A DNA stretch of 37,628 nt from Rhizobiales bacterium UBA3584 (GCA_002375765.1 DFMV01000057.1:5580-43207); one strand, 5' to 3'; positions 15,265 to 24,921 are shown, counted from the stretch's first letter. The notes: generated from the sequence alone by a model not told the origin. A program made the numbers and translations.

Positions 15265-18200
15265 TCAAGCCAGAGCCATCAGGCTTGCATTGCCCCCGGC
15301 CGCCGCCGTGTTGACGCTGGTTGAGACCTCATCGACCAGCAGGTCGATGGCAAACACTGCCTCGCCATTCTCCAACGCTTCGGTCGAAGCGCCCTGCACG
15401 GTCACGATCGGGCCGTCCCATTCCGCAACGGCTTTGCCCATTGCAGTGACAGCCTCACTATCACCCTCGACCAACACCGCCCGGGCTGAGCCCGGTACGA
15501 TGTTCCGCACCACCTCAACGCGCTGCCTGATATCCTCGGGCAAATCACGGATTACCGACCCAAGATCACCCGACGCCTTGACCAGGACGTGATTTCCTGC
15601 GGCCAGCCCCGCGGCCAGCCCATGAACAAGCCCGGTCAAGGTCTTGGCGCTGAGCAGGATTTTGCCCTTGGGTTTGGTCAGATAGGTGTTCCGCTCACCC
15701 ACCGGTCCGTCGAGTTCGGAAAAGGCGTTGATGGCCGGGTGGCTGGCATAGTTCAGCGTCACCTCGGCAAGGTCGTTCCGGCTGTTTTCGCGCAGCCATT
15801 CGGCCAGTGTCACCAGCGTCGGACCGGCCTGTCGCGCCGGCAACCCCCAGACCGTCTGACTGGTCGTCCGCACCAGTCTCCTTAGATAAAGGGGCCCGCC
15901 GGCCTTGGGGCCCGTACCCGACAGCCCGTGCCCGCCAAATGGCTGCACGCCCACAACCGCTCCGATCTGATTGCGGTTGACGTAGATGTTGCCGACCTCG
16001 ATCTTGGACGAGACCTCGGCAATCGTCGTGTCGATCCGCGTATGCAGCCCAAAGGTCAGCCCATATCCCAGCGCGTTGATCTTTTCGATCAGTGCATCGA
16101 GGTTCTTGCGTTGGAACCGCACCACGTGCAGCACCGGCCCGAACACCTCGCGCCCGAGCTCAAGGATATCGTTGATCTCGATCAAGGTCGGGGGCACATA
16201 TGCCCCCTGTTGCGCCAGTGTTGGCAGCCCAAGCTGTGTCACCGCTCGGCCCCTGCCTCGCATCTCCTCGATATGGGCATTGATCCCATCGCGCGCTTCA
16301 GCGGTGATCACTGGTCCCACGTCAACGGTCAGCCTGTCGGGATTGCCCATATCGAGCTGCCCCATGGCACCCTTGAGCATATCCAGCGTCTTGTCGGCCA
16401 CTTCTTCTTGCAGGCACAAAACGCGCAACGCCGAACAGCGTTGTCCCGCGCTGTCGAAAGCGGAAGCCAGAACGTCCAGCACCACCTGTTCGGTCAGTGC
16501 CGAAGAGTCGACGACCAGAGCGTTCTGTCCGCCGGTTTCCGCCACCAGCGGAATCGGCGCGCCGTTCGACAGGGTCCGTCCGGCAAGCTGCTTCTGGATC
16601 AGGTGCGCCACTTCGGTCGAGCCGGTAAACATCACACCGGAAGTCGCTTCATGCCCGACCAGCGCAGCGCCCACCTTGCCATCACCCGGTGCAAACTGAA
16701 GCACGTCGGCGGGCACCCCGGCCGCGTGCATCAAATCCACGGCCAGTTGGGCAATCAGTGGCGTCTCTTCGGCTGGTTTGGCGATTACGGGGTTGCCCGC
16801 CACCAGCGCAGCCGACATCTGTCCGGTAAAGATCGCCAGCGGGAAATTCCACGGTGAAATGCACACCATCGGCCCGAGCGGGATATGGGTATCGTTGGCA
16901 AAGGTCTCTTTGACCTGCTTGCCATAATAGCGCAGGAAATCAACGGCCTCGCGAACTTCGGCGATCGCATTGGCTGCAGTCTTGCCCGCCTCGCGCATGG
17001 CCAGCGACATGAAGATTTCCATCTGGCTTTCCATGGCGCCTGCCGCCCGCATCAACATGGCGCCGCGCTCGGCGGGCGGTGTTGCCGCCCATCCCGGTGC
17101 GGCGCGCTGTGCCCTGGCCATGATTGCGTCGATCTGGTCCACTGAAGGTTCGATCACTTCGCCCACCACGTCGCGATGGTCGGCCGGGTTGAGCACGGGC
17201 CGGCTCTCGCCCTTGGCATCCTCCGATTTGGCAACCCATGACCGTTCCGCACCTGCCTTGAGGCTCTTTTCCAACGCCCGCAAAGCCTGTTCGTTGGACA
17301 GATCGATCCCGCGCGAATTGCGCCGCCCGGCGGCCAGAATGTCCTTGGGCAGATCGATCTGTTCGTGGGGAGCACCGAGCGGCGAAATCTGGCGCGCGAC
17401 TTCCACCGGATCGGCAATCAGCCGGTCCACAGGCACGTCCTCATCGGCGATCTGATTGACAAAGCTCGAATTGGCCCCGTTCTCAAGCAGTCGCCGCACC
17501 AGATAGGCCAGCAGCGTTTCATGGCTTCCCACCGGCGCATAAATGCGGCAGGGACGGTTCAGCTTGTCCTTGGGTACCACCTGCTCATAAAGCGGCTCGC
17601 CCATGCCGTGCAGGCACTGGAATTCGTAACTGCCAACCGCGAAATCGGGTCCGGCGAGTTCATAAATCGTCGCCATGGTCTGGGCATTGTGGGTGGCAAA
17701 CTGCGGAAATATCACGTCGCGGGCCGCCAGCAGCTTCTTGGCGCAGGCGATATAGCTCACATCGGTATGGACCTTGCGGGTGAACACCGGAAAATCTTCC
17801 AGCCCATCTATCTGAGCGCGCTTGATCTCGCTGTCCCAATAGGCTCCCTTGACCAGACGCACCATGATCCTGTGGCTCGAGCGCCTTGCAAGATCGATGA
17901 TCCAGTCCAGAACGAATGGGCAGCGCTTGGAATAGGCCTGAACCACAAATCCAATCCCGTTCCAGCCATCGAAATCCGGATCGGTGGCCAATGCTTCGAG
18001 CAGATCAAGCGAGAGTTCGAGCCGGTCCATCTCCTCGGCATCGATATTGAGCCCGATGTCGTAGGACTTGGCCAATGCCGCCAGTTCCTTGAGCCGCGGA
18101 AGCAATTCGGCCATCACCCGCCCATATTTGGTGCGGGCATATCGCGGATGCAGCGCGGAAAGTTTGATTGAAATGCCCGGCCCCGCATACGGGCCCTTGC

Positions 18201-18939
18201 CAGCAGCCCCTCTGCCAATGGCATGAATTGCCTCGACATATTCGCCCATATACCGGTCCGCGTCGTGCGCGGTGGTCGCCGCCTCTCCGAGCATATCGTA
18301 GGAATAGCCAAATCCTTTGGCTTCCCACGATCTCGCGTTCTTGATTGCTTCGCCGATATCCTGCCCGGCAACGAACTGTTCCCCCAGCATCCGCATCGCC
18401 ATCTTCACGCCGGCCCGGATCACCGGCTCGCCCGACCGTGCTACGATCCGCGACAGCGCATTCGACAATCCCGACTCATCGACCGGCGTCACCAGTTTTC
18501 CGGTTACCACCAGCCCCCATGTCGCCGCGTTGACAAAGACCGAGCGGTCGAGCCCGAGATGCTTTTGCCAGTTGCCCGGCGCAATCTTGTCGGCAATCAA
18601 CAGGTCGCGCGTGGAGTTGTCCGGCGTCCGCAGCAGCGCTTCGGCCAGGCACATGAGCGCGATGCCCTCCTGGCTCGACAGGGCATATTCATGCATCAGC
18701 CCCTCGACACCGGCCCCGGCACCCTTGGCGCGGATGCCCCGAACGGCCTTCTCGGCAATCGCACGAATGGCCCTGGCCTGTTCCGGCTTAACCGCTGCCG
18801 CGTCGATCAGTGCCGGAACGATCTCGGGTTCAGGCAGCCGATAGGCTGAAGTGATGGCTTCGCGCAGTGCCGTATCGGTCTTTATGGGCCTGTCCGAAAA
18901 CGCTTCGAACGGGGAAGTCTGGGATACCGATATGGACAT
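15265..18939 (-). CDS. putA: Bifunctional proline dehydrogenase / glutamate semialdehyde dehydrogenase (type B PutA)
   Basis: A 1224-residue enzyme that oxidises proline to glutamate in two steps and passes electrons to the quinone pool. The proline dehydrogenase barrel spans about 170-500, with [13 protein letters not shown] (255-267), [17 protein letters not shown] (360-376), ATHN (415-418) and [17 protein letters not shown]. The aldehyde dehydrogenase spans about 575-1000, with [11 protein letters not shown] (696-706), E801 (VAETGGQN) and catalytic Cys835 ([11 protein letters not shown]). A C-terminal ALDH-like domain follows to [10 protein letters not shown]. The E. coli-type N-terminal ribbon-helix-helix is absent, so this protein cannot repress its own gene. 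AGAGGAGA precedes the ATG. An XRE-cupin regulator is divergent upstream. Confidence 0.97.
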   Translation of the reverse strand: MSISVSQTSPFEAFSDRPIKTDTALREAITSAYRLPEPEIVPALIDAAAVKPEQARAIRAIAEKAVRGIRAKGAGAGVEGLMHEYALSSQEGIALMCLAEALLRTPDNSTRDLLIADKIAPGNWQKHLGLDRSVFVNAATWGLVVTGKLVTPVDESGLSNALSRIVARSGEPVIRAGVKMAMRMLGEQFVAGQDIGEAIKNARSWEAKGFGYSYDMLGEAATTAHDADRYMGEYVEAIHAIGRGAAGKGPYAGPGISIKLSALHPRYARTKYGRVMAELLPRLKELAALAKSYDIGLNIDAEEMDRLELSLDLLEALATDPDFDGWNGIGFVVQAYSKRCPFVLDWIIDLARRSSHRIMVRLVKGAYWDSEIKRAQIDGLEDFPVFTRKVHTDVSYIACAKKLLAARDVIFPQFATHNAQTMATIYELAGPDFAVGSYEFQCLHGMGEPLYEQVVPKDKLNRPCRIYAPVGSHETLLAYLVRRLLENGANSSFVNQIADEDVPVDRLIADPVEVARQISPLGAPHEQIDLPKDILAAGRRNSRGIDLSNEQALRALEKSLKAGAERSWVAKSEDAKGESRPVLNPADHRDVVGEVIEPSVDQIDAIMARAQRAAPGWAATPPAERGAMLMRAAGAMESQMEIFMSLAMREAGKTAANAIAEVREAVDFLRYYGKQVKETFANDTHIPLGPMVCISPWNFPLAIFTGQMSAALVAGNPVIAKPAEETPLIAQLAVDLMHAAGVPADVLQFAPGDGKVGAALVGHEATSGVMFTGSTEVAHLIQKQLAGRTLSNGAPIPLVAETGGQNALVVDSSALTEQVVLDVLASAFDSAGQRCSALRVLCLQEEVADKTLDMLKGAMGQLDMGNPDRLTVDVGPVITAEARDGINAHIEEMRGRGRAVTQLGLPTLAQQGAYVPPTLIEINDILELGREVFGPVLHVVRFQRKNLDALIEKINALGYGLTFGLHTRIDTTIAEVSSKIEVGNIYVNRNQIGAVVGVQPFGGHGLSGTGPKAGGPLYLRRLVRTTSQTVWGLPARQAGPTLVTLAEWLRENSRNDLAEVTLNYASHPAINAFSELDGPVGERNTYLTKPKGKILLSAKTLTGLVHGLAAGLAAGNHVLVKASGDLGSVIRDLPEDIRQRVEVVRNIVPGSARAVLVEGDSEAVTAMGKAVAEWDGPIVTVQGASTEALENGEAVFAIDLLVDEVSTSVNTAAAGGNASLMALA

Positions 18940-19105
18940 GACGTCTCCTCTGGCCCGAGTGCGCGGGCATATGCCTTGAATGCTGCGGAAACTAAGCGAG
19001 TTTCATCGGAGGTCTAGGAGATAAGGGCGAAGAAACTCGTAAAAAATACGGAATTTCGAGCTATATGGCATCAACTGTGCAGAATTTGTCAGAACACGAC
19101 GTCTT

Positions 19106-19121
19106 CATGACGTTCGTCATG
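19106..19121. promoter_or_regulatory. Inverted repeat in the putA / XRE-cupin intergenic region
   Basis: CATGACG-TT-CGTCATG is a perfect 7+2+7 inverted repeat, with CTTC and GAAG flanking it in near-symmetry. It lies 75 bp before the XRE start and 166 bp before the putA start. An 8-bp inverted pair, CGAGTTTC (18997-19004) and GAAACTCG (19032-19039), lies closer to putA. Either could bind a regulator of putA or of the XRE gene. Confidence 0.5.
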
Positions 19122-19196
19122 CGAAGTTTCGGGCGATTCTCCACCTCCGCCGGCAATATTGCCGCCCCAGCGTTTCCTCTCTAAAAGCGTTAATTC

Positions 19197-19766
19197 ATGA
19201 GCGAAACGACCCCACCACAGATCGGCCCGGTGATCCAGATGGCCCGCAAGTCGCGGCATCTGACGCTCGAGCAGCTGGCCAAACTGTCCGGCGTGTCGCG
19301 CTCCATGCTCAGCCAGATCGAGCGGAGCGAAACCAATCCCACATTCGCGGTTGTCTGGAGTCTCACCCAGGCCCTCAATATCGAATTTTCCGATCTCGTG
19401 TCCGGCGATGCGGTGGCCCGGAAATCGGCACTTATCGACATCGTTCCTGCCGATCATGTTCCGTTGATCGCCTCCCCCGATGGCGCTTGTAGGCTGAAAA
19501 TTCTCTCCCCGCCGGCCCTGGCCGGCAAGACCGAATGGTATCAGGTAGAAATCGAGCCCGGCGGCGCTCTTGTCAGCGCCCCCCACGCCCCCCGGACCCG
19601 CGAGCATTTCACAGCGCTCACCGACGGGATCGCCATCACCAGTGGCGAAACGACGACCGCCCTGACAGCCGGCGAAGTCGCGCGCTATTCAGCCGACGTG
19701 CCTCACGCCATTTCCAACACCTCGGACGCCGTCGCCAGCGGTTGGCTCGTCGTGCTCTACAACTGA
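19197..19766 (+). CDS. XRE-cupin transcriptional regulator
   Basis: 189 residues. The N-terminal helix-turn-helix of the XRE/lambda-repressor type is at about 12-68 (LEQLAKLSGVSRSMLSQIERSETNPTF). A C-terminal cupin barrel at about 110-187 (EHFTALTDGIAITSGETT...LTAGEVARYSADVPHAISN) would sense a small ligand. This architecture often controls amino-acid or amine catabolism. It is divergent from putA and codirectional with kbl-tdh, which start 189 bp after its stop across a repeat and a 16-bp palindrome. Which of the two it controls is not settled by sequence. Confidence 0.88.
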   Translation: MSETTPPQIGPVIQMARKSRHLTLEQLAKLSGVSRSMLSQIERSETNPTFAVVWSLTQALNIEFSDLVSGDAVARKSALIDIVPADHVPLIASPDGACRLKILSPPALAGKTEWYQVEIEPGGALVSAPHAPRTREHFTALTDGIAITSGETTTALTAGEVARYSADVPHAISNTSDAVASGWLVVLYN

Positions 19767-19801
19767 TCTTTTCCGCTCGCCGGTGCCACGCCCTCACCGT
19801 C

Positions 19802-19822
19802 ATCCCGGACTTGATCCGGGAT
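19802..19822. repeat. Family B palindromic repeat (CGTCATCCCGG type)
   Basis: ATCCCGGA (19802-19809) and TCCGGGAT (19815-19822) pair perfectly around CTTGA, inside the longer unit CGTCATCCCGGACTTGATCC. It lies 35 bp after the XRE-cupin stop and could act as its terminator. Related units are at 24825 and in the cluster 37279-37628. Confidence 0.85.
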
Positions 19823-19910
19823 CCAGTACCCCAAGCGCCTCCACATTTCCCATCACGCCGCAACTCTCCCCACGCCTGTCACGTTGGCCCTCCAATGCCA
19901 TTGACGGAAA

Positions 19911-19926
19911 TTCCAATATATTGGAA
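19911..19926. promoter_or_regulatory. 16-bp perfect palindrome upstream of kbl
   Basis: TTCCAATATATTGGAA is a perfect palindrome ending 29 bp before the kbl ATG, in the only sizeable gap ahead of kbl-tdh. AT-rich symmetric sites at this distance from the start are typical repressor or activator sites. The AATATATT centre could overlap the -10 region. Confidence 0.7.
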
Positions 19927-19955
19927 ACTCCCTCCAACAAAAAGGAGTAGCCCTC

Positions 19956-21146
19956 ATGATGGACGGTTTCGCCCAGCACCTCAGCCAGACCCTCGACGGC
20001 ATTCGTAATGAGGGGCTTTTCAAGTCCGAAATGGTCATCGGCTCGGCCCAGCAGGGCGAGGTCACCGTCGGCGGCCGCACCATGGTCAATCTGTGCGCCA
20101 ACAACTATCTCGGCCTCGCCAATGATCCGGAAGTGGTCGAGGCCAGCGCCAAGGCACTGGAAAAATACGGCTCGGGCATGGCCTCGGTTCGCTTCATCTG
20201 CGGAACCCATGAGCTTCACAAAGAACTCGAGCAGACTGTCGCCCGATATCTCGAAAAGGACGACGCCATTCTGTTCGGTTCGTGTTTCGACGCCAATGGC
20301 GGCATTTTCGAAACCCTGCTCGGCCCTGAAGATGCGGTGATTTCCGATACCCTCAACCACGCCTCGATCATTGACGGTGTGCGCCTTTCCAAGGCCCGGC
20401 GCTACCGCTTCCATACCTCCGACATGGATGATCTGCGCCTGCAGCTCCAGGCAGCCGAAGACGATGGTGCGCGCTTCAAGCTCATCGTCACCGATGGTGT
20501 GTTTTCCATGGATGGCTACATCGCTAGATTGCCCGAAATCTGTGACCTCGCCGAAGACTACAAGGCCGCCGTGCTGATCGACGAATGCCACGCCACCGGC
20601 CATCTTGGCGAAAAGGGCAGGGGCACGCCGGCCCTCACCGGTGCAGGCAACCGCGTCGACATCATCTCCGGCACCTTCGGCAAGACGCTTGGCGGCGCCA
20701 TGGGCGGCTTCATCGCGGGGCCCCAGCCCGTGGTAGATCTGCTGCGCCAGCGGGCACGCCCTTACCTTTTCTCCAACGCCCTCCCGCCGTCGGTCGCCGC
20801 CGGGGCCATAAAAGCCATAGAGATCGCCGAAAAGGCCGATGACCGCCGCGCGACGCTCGACCGGCACACCAAACGCTTCCGCTCTGCCTTGGCCGACGCC
20901 GGGTTCGATCTCCTGCCGGGCGAAACTCCCATCATTCCCGTGATGCTCCACGACGCCGTCAAGGCCCAGAGCATGGCCAAGGCCTTGCAGGACAAGGGGG
21001 TTCTGGTGTCCGCCTTCTCCTTCCCGGTCGTACCAAAGGGCAAGGCCCGCATCCGCACCCAGATGTCGGCCGGGCTGTCCGACGACAACATCTCGTTTGC
21101 CATTGACGCCTTCATCAGCGCCGGAAAAGACCTCGGAGCCATCTGA
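19956..21146 (+). CDS. kbl: 2-amino-3-ketobutyrate CoA ligase (glycine C-acetyltransferase)
   Basis: A 396-residue PLP enzyme of the alpha-oxoamine synthase family. It splits 2-amino-3-ketobutyrate with CoA to glycine and acetyl-CoA, the second step of threonine breakdown. The PLP-binding lysine is K243 (SGTFGKTLGGAMGGF). D209 in LIDECHATGHLG pairs with the cofactor ring. N-terminal landmarks are NLCANNYLGLANDPEV (45-60) and YGSGMASVRFICGTHE. AAAAAGGAG lies at ideal distance from the first of two adjacent ATGs, so the start is 19956. It forms a contiguous pair with tdh. A perfect palindrome lies just upstream. Confidence 0.96.
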   Translation: MMDGFAQHLSQTLDGIRNEGLFKSEMVIGSAQQGEVTVGGRTMVNLCANNYLGLANDPEVVEASAKALEKYGSGMASVRFICGTHELHKELEQTVARYLEKDDAILFGSCFDANGGIFETLLGPEDAVISDTLNHASIIDGVRLSKARRYRFHTSDMDDLRLQLQAAEDDGARFKLIVTDGVFSMDGYIARLPEICDLAEDYKAAVLIDECHATGHLGEKGRGTPALTGAGNRVDIISGTFGKTLGGAMGGFIAGPQPVVDLLRQRARPYLFSNALPPSVAAGAIKAIEIAEKADDRRATLDRHTKRFRSALADAGFDLLPGETPIIPVMLHDAVKAQSMAKALQDKGVLVSAFSFPVVPKGKARIRTQMSAGLSDDNISFAIDAFISAGKDLGAI

Positions 21147-22187
21147 ATGACCCGCACCATGAAAGCTCTCGTCAAGGCCAAAGCCGAACCGGGCCTGTGG
21201 ATGGAAGACGTGCCGGTCCCGCAAATCGGTCCCGACGACGTTCTCGTCAAGGTCGCCAAGACCGGTATCTGCGGCACCGACCTGCACATCTATAAATGGG
21301 ACAACTGGGCCCAGGGCGCTGTTCCCGTACCCATGACCGTTGGCCATGAATATTCGGGCACGATTGCTGAGCTCGGCGCCAACGTGACCCACCTCAAGAT
21401 CGGCCAGCGCGTTTCGGGCGAAGGCCATGTCATTGGTTTCAAATCCCGCGCCAGCCGGGCAGGGCGCTTCCATCTCGATCCCGAAACCAAGGGCGTCGGC
21501 GTCAATCTGCCCGGAGCCTTTGCCGAATACGTCAAAATTCCCGCCTTCAATATCGTCCCGCTCCCCGACAGCGTAGATGACGAGTTGGCGTCCATCCTCG
21601 ATCCGCTCGGCAACGCCGTCCACACAGCGCTCGCCTTCGATCTGGTGGGCGAGGATGTCTTGATCGCCGGCGCCGGGCCCATCGGCATCATGAGCGCGGC
21701 GGTGGCGAAACATGTCGGCGCCCGCCATGTCGTTATTACCGATCCCAACGACAATCGGCTGGAACTGGCCAGAAAGACCGAGCCTGCCGTGATCACCGCC
21801 AACACATCCGACGATTTGCGCGCCGTCGCGAAATCACTGGGCATGAATGAAGGCTTCGATGTCGGCTTTGAAATGAGCGGCGCCCCCGCCGCCATGGCCA
21901 CGCTGACCGATCACCTCGTCATGGGCGGCAAGATCGCCATGCTCGGGCTGCCCGCCAAACCGTTTGAATACGACTTTGCCAAGATGGTCCTCAAAATGCT
22001 CACCATCAAAGGCATCTACGGCCGGGAGATGTTCGAGACCTGGCACAAGATGCTCGCCATGCTCCAGTCGGGGCTCGATATCCGCCCGGTCATCACCAAC
22101 CGGTTCCCTGCCACCGAGTTCGACACCGCCTTCCAGTCCGCCATCCAGGGCGGCGCAGGCAAGATCGTTCTCGAATGGTCAACATGA
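21147..22187 (+). CDS. tdh: L-threonine 3-dehydrogenase lacking structural-zinc cysteines
   Basis: A 346-residue medium-chain dehydrogenase that oxidises threonine to 2-amino-3-ketobutyrate for Kbl. The catalytic zinc site is intact: C42 (ICGTDLHIY) and H67-E68 (VGHEYSG). So are the Rossmann motif (GAGPIGIM) and the typical KGIYGREMFETWHKM. The usual structural-zinc lobe, CGHCRNCRGGRTHLC in E. coli, reads GFKSRASRAGRFHLD here. C93, C96, C99 and C107 become G97, S100, S103 and D111 without a change in length. The reading frame is intact on both sides. The ATG follows the kbl TGA directly, so the two are co-translated. Confidence 0.94.
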   Translation: MTRTMKALVKAKAEPGLWMEDVPVPQIGPDDVLVKVAKTGICGTDLHIYKWDNWAQGAVPVPMTVGHEYSGTIAELGANVTHLKIGQRVSGEGHVIGFKSRASRAGRFHLDPETKGVGVNLPGAFAEYVKIPAFNIVPLPDSVDDELASILDPLGNAVHTALAFDLVGEDVLIAGAGPIGIMSAAVAKHVGARHVVITDPNDNRLELARKTEPAVITANTSDDLRAVAKSLGMNEGFDVGFEMSGAPAAMATLTDHLVMGGKIAMLGLPAKPFEYDFAKMVLKMLTIKGIYGREMFETWHKMLAMLQSGLDIRPVITNRFPATEFDTAFQSAIQGGAGKIVLEWST

Positions 22188-22277
22188 GCAAACGGTAAGG
22201 TGACCGCCGCAAATTCACCCTATATGGCACATTAACAACGGCTTTCATCGTTCCGGCCTCTTGTCGAAAGTGTCACC

Positions 22278-23183
22278 ATGAGCCCTGTTCCGCCCAAGAT
22301 CCGCCGCGCCCTGATGCTGGTCAATCCCAATGCAAGGCGCGGCAGCGAAGCTGTAGAGCCGATCGCCAAACGGCTGCGCTTTCTCGGCCTTGAGGTCGTG
22401 ATCGAGCGTTTCCAGAGTCCGGAGGAACTGGCTGCCGATATCGCCCGTCGTCGCCATGAAGTGGATTTGGTCATCGTCTGCGGCGGCGATGGTACGATGA
22501 ACGCGGCGGCCCCGGCTGTTATCGAGACCGGCCTGCCCATGGGCATCATTCCAATGGGCACCGCGAACGATCTGGCGCGCACGCTCCACATTCCGGAAAA
22601 TTTTGCGACCGCAGCCGATATCATCGCTGCAGGCCACACCCGTACGATCGATGTCGGTCTGGTCAATGGCCGGCCGTTTTTCAACGTAGCGAGCATCGGG
22701 CTTTCCGCCGAACTGGCAAACAAGCTCGACAAGGGCACAAAGCGCCGCTGGGGCAAGCTCGGCTATGCAATGACAGCCCTCAAGATCGCCTCGACCGCCC
22801 ATCCCTTTCACGCTGAAATCGTCAGTTCCAGCGGCACCTCAAAGGTCAAGACGCTCCAGGTCGCGGTCGGCAATGGCCGCTATTATGGCGGCGGAACGGT
22901 TGTGGAGGCCGACGCGACGATCGATGACGGCACGCTCGACCTCTACAGTCTTGAAGCCCGTGACGTCTGGCAACTGGTCACAATGCTCGGAGCCTTCCGT
23001 CGCGGCACGCATGGTACCTGGCGCGAGGTGCGCACCGAAAAATGCGTCGCGTTTGAGTTGCGAACCGCCCAACCCATGGACGTCAATGTCGATGGCGACA
23101 TCATAACCAAAACGCCCGCCCGCTTCGAAATCCGCCCCAAAGCCATCACGGTCTTCGTGCCCGAAGGCAATGCTGCGGCGTAA
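22278..23183 (+). CDS. YegS-type lipid kinase (diacylglycerol kinase catalytic domain)
   Basis: 301 residues. The N-terminal nucleotide-binding domain begins ALMLVNPNARRGSE (11-24) and has the family GGDGT motif at 69-73 plus GTANDLAR at 94-101. The C-terminal beta-sandwich carries GNGRYYGGGTVVEADATIDDGTLDL, the usual lipid-kinase block. The family phosphorylates diacylglycerol, phosphatidylglycerol or long-chain bases. The true lipid substrate is unknown here. It follows tdh by 90 bp on the same strand and is probably a separate transcription unit leading into the TetR gene at 23231. Confidence 0.9.
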   Translation: MSPVPPKIRRALMLVNPNARRGSEAVEPIAKRLRFLGLEVVIERFQSPEELAADIARRRHEVDLVIVCGGDGTMNAAAPAVIETGLPMGIIPMGTANDLARTLHIPENFATAADIIAAGHTRTIDVGLVNGRPFFNVASIGLSAELANKLDKGTKRRWGKLGYAMTALKIASTAHPFHAEIVSSSGTSKVKTLQVAVGNGRYYGGGTVVEADATIDDGTLDLYSLEARDVWQLVTMLGAFRRGTHGTWREVRTEKCVAFELRTAQPMDVNVDGDIITKTPARFEIRPKAITVFVPEGNAAA

Positions 23184-23230
23184 AGCCTTGCCAAACCGGA
23201 CCGCTCTCTGTCATCGAAGAGGCGACCACG

Positions 23231-23812
23231 ATGGACGCCCCGATGCCCAGACCCAAGCTTCATTCTGACGACACGATCCTGGCCGCCGCCCAAAAGGTGC
23301 TGCTGACAAAGGGGCCTTCGAGCTTCACCCTCAGTGACGTGGCAAATGAAGTCGGCATTTCACGCGCCGCCCTGATCCAGCGCTTTACCGATAAGAAAAC
23401 CCTTCATTTCAAGGTTATGGAGCGCTCCACGCAAGAGGTTCGCGACTATTTCGCCGCCGCCCCGAAAGAGATCGGCCTCGATCCGCTTTGGGCGATGCTG
23501 ACCGATCTCATCGACGGCATGGGAGCAGGGGACGATTTCGCCGGCTATCTGCTGCTCGAATGGAACGACGTCGTCGACCAAGAGCTCAATCGCCTGGCGC
23601 GGGAACGCAACGCGCTTGTCCTCACCGCCATCCACGAACGCCTGCCCGGTGAACCACACGATCCCGCCATTGCCGCATCGCTTATCCAGTCGGTCATCCA
23701 GGGTGCCTGCATGCAATGGCTGATCGCCAAACAGGGGCCGCTCAACACTTTCGTCATCGATCAAACCCGCCGCATCCTGTCGGTTCTCTATCCCGACCAC
23801 CATTTCGATTGA
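23231..23812 (+). CDS. TetR family transcriptional regulator
   Basis: A 193-residue repressor with an N-terminal helix-turn-helix at about 14-60 (DTILAAAQKVLLTKGPSSF, then VANEVGISRAALIQRFTDKKTLH). The C-terminal domain has no feature that tells the ligand. It lies 47 bp downstream of the lipid kinase on the same strand with AGAGG near the start; no palindrome is evident just upstream, so it may be co-transcribed with the kinase. It is followed by the MarR-GNAT gene after a 24-bp palindrome. An alternative start at the second Met (residue 5) is possible. Confidence 0.87.
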   Translation: MDAPMPRPKLHSDDTILAAAQKVLLTKGPSSFTLSDVANEVGISRAALIQRFTDKKTLHFKVMERSTQEVRDYFAAAPKEIGLDPLWAMLTDLIDGMGAGDDFAGYLLLEWNDVVDQELNRLARERNALVLTAIHERLPGEPHDPAIAASLIQSVIQGACMQWLIAKQGPLNTFVIDQTRRILSVLYPDHHFD

Positions 23813-23820
23813 CGGATGCA

Positions 23821-23844
23821 GATAGCTGACTTAAGTCAGCTATC
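23821..23844. promoter_or_regulatory. 24-bp perfect palindrome directly abutting the MarR-GNAT start codon
   Basis: The half-site GATAGCTGACTT is followed immediately by its exact complement, giving 24 symmetric bases with no spacer. The last base is directly before the ATG at 23845. Its core resembles operators of MarR-family proteins. Because it fills positions -24 to -1, there is no Shine-Dalgarno sequence, and the transcript, if it starts upstream, would hide the start codon in a 12-bp hairpin. Confidence 0.85.
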
Positions 23845-24720
23845 ATGTCGCACGATCCGATTGCTCGTTTCCGCCGTTTCTCCCGCGCCGTCACCTCCGA
23901 GGTCGGCGCGCTCGACGATTCCTTTCTTGGTCGCGGACGGCCGCTCGGCTCGGCCCGCGTGCTCAACGCCATCGGCCACGGTCGCGCCGACATCACCCAA
24001 TTGCGCGATTATCTCGGTCTCGACTCGGGCCTGATGAGCCGCCTCCTGCGCGGTCTGGAGGATGAAGGGCTGGTCGAGACCCGGCCCGACCCGCAAGACG
24101 GTCGCCGGCGCCGCCTTGTCCTGACCTCGGCCGGCCAAGACGAATTTGCAGCCTATGAGGAGATTTCCAACTCACGCGCCGAAGCCCTGCTGGACCGGCA
24201 CCCGCACCCCGAGGCGCTTCTGGCTGCCATGGATATGGTCGCCTCTGCCCTCGGCCGCGACCGGATCGCGCTCGAGGAAGTCGATCCGCGCAGTGAACCT
24301 GCACGCTTCTGCCTGCGGCAATATTACGAGGAACTGGCGCGCCGATTTGAGGAAGGCTTCGACGTCAAACGTTCCGCGGACCCTGACGCAATCGACATGA
24401 TCCGCCCGCGAGGTGCGTTCATCCTGGCGATTTCCGACGGCCTGCCCATCGGCTGCGTCGGCCTCAAGGGGACCGATAGGGGCTATGCCGAAATCAAACG
24501 GCTCTGGGTCGCCCCTTCAGCTCGTGGCCTCGGTCTCGCCCATCGCCTGATGGCCGCCGTGGAAGCCAATGCCCGTGACCTTGGCGTCACCGTGCTTCGC
24601 CTCGACACCAATCGCGCGCTCCCCGAAGCAATCGCCATGTACCGCAAGACCGGCTGGACCGAAATCGATCGGTTCAACGACGATCCCTATCCGGACTTCT
24701 TCTTCGAAAAACGCCTGTAG
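23845..24720 (+). CDS. MarR-GNAT fusion: regulator plus N-acetyltransferase
   Basis: 291 residues with two domains. Residues 1-145 form a MarR winged helix (ADITQLRDYLGLDSGLMSRLLRGLEDEGLVETR, with the wing at PDPQDGRRRR, 81-90). Residues 150-291 form a GNAT acetyltransferase with the acetyl-CoA loop ARGLGLA at 226-232 and a C-terminal YRKTGWTEI. Such fusions can both bind DNA and acetylate a small molecule, so the acetylated substrate may be the inducer. The ATG at 23845 gives the conserved N-terminus (SHDPIARFRRFSRA), yet lacks a ribosome binding site since a palindrome fills the upstream bases. A leaderless mRNA is likely. Confidence 0.92.
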   Translation: MSHDPIARFRRFSRAVTSEVGALDDSFLGRGRPLGSARVLNAIGHGRADITQLRDYLGLDSGLMSRLLRGLEDEGLVETRPDPQDGRRRRLVLTSAGQDEFAAYEEISNSRAEALLDRHPHPEALLAAMDMVASALGRDRIALEEVDPRSEPARFCLRQYYEELARRFEEGFDVKRSADPDAIDMIRPRGAFILAISDGLPIGCVGLKGTDRGYAEIKRLWVAPSARGLGLAHRLMAAVEANARDLGVTVLRLDTNRALPEAIAMYRKTGWTEIDRFNDDPYPDFFFEKRL

Positions 24721-24824
24721 CTTCGAGCGCACATCAAGCTCCACCGCAGCCAAACCCCGGCCATGCTCGCGATCCAGCATCGGGCGGCGCAGCCGTTTCC
24801 CCCACCCTCAAATCCCCCGCCGTC

Positions 24825-24846
24825 ACCCCGGCCCTTGAGCCGGGGT
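24825..24846. repeat. Family B palindromic repeat
   Basis: ACCCCGGC (24825-24832) pairs with GCCGGGGT (24839-24846), within CGTCACCCCGGCCCTTGAGC. It differs from the copy at 19802 in both arms, with complementarity kept. It lies downstream of the MarR-GNAT gene. The rest of the 281-bp gap holds a promoter near 24922-24950 and nothing else that I can support. Confidence 0.82.
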
Positions 24847-24921
24847 CTAGTACACTCAGAGCCCAAGATTGGCCTGCGAACGCCCCCAGATGGCCCATCG
24901 ACACGTTCAAACCACCTCCAC

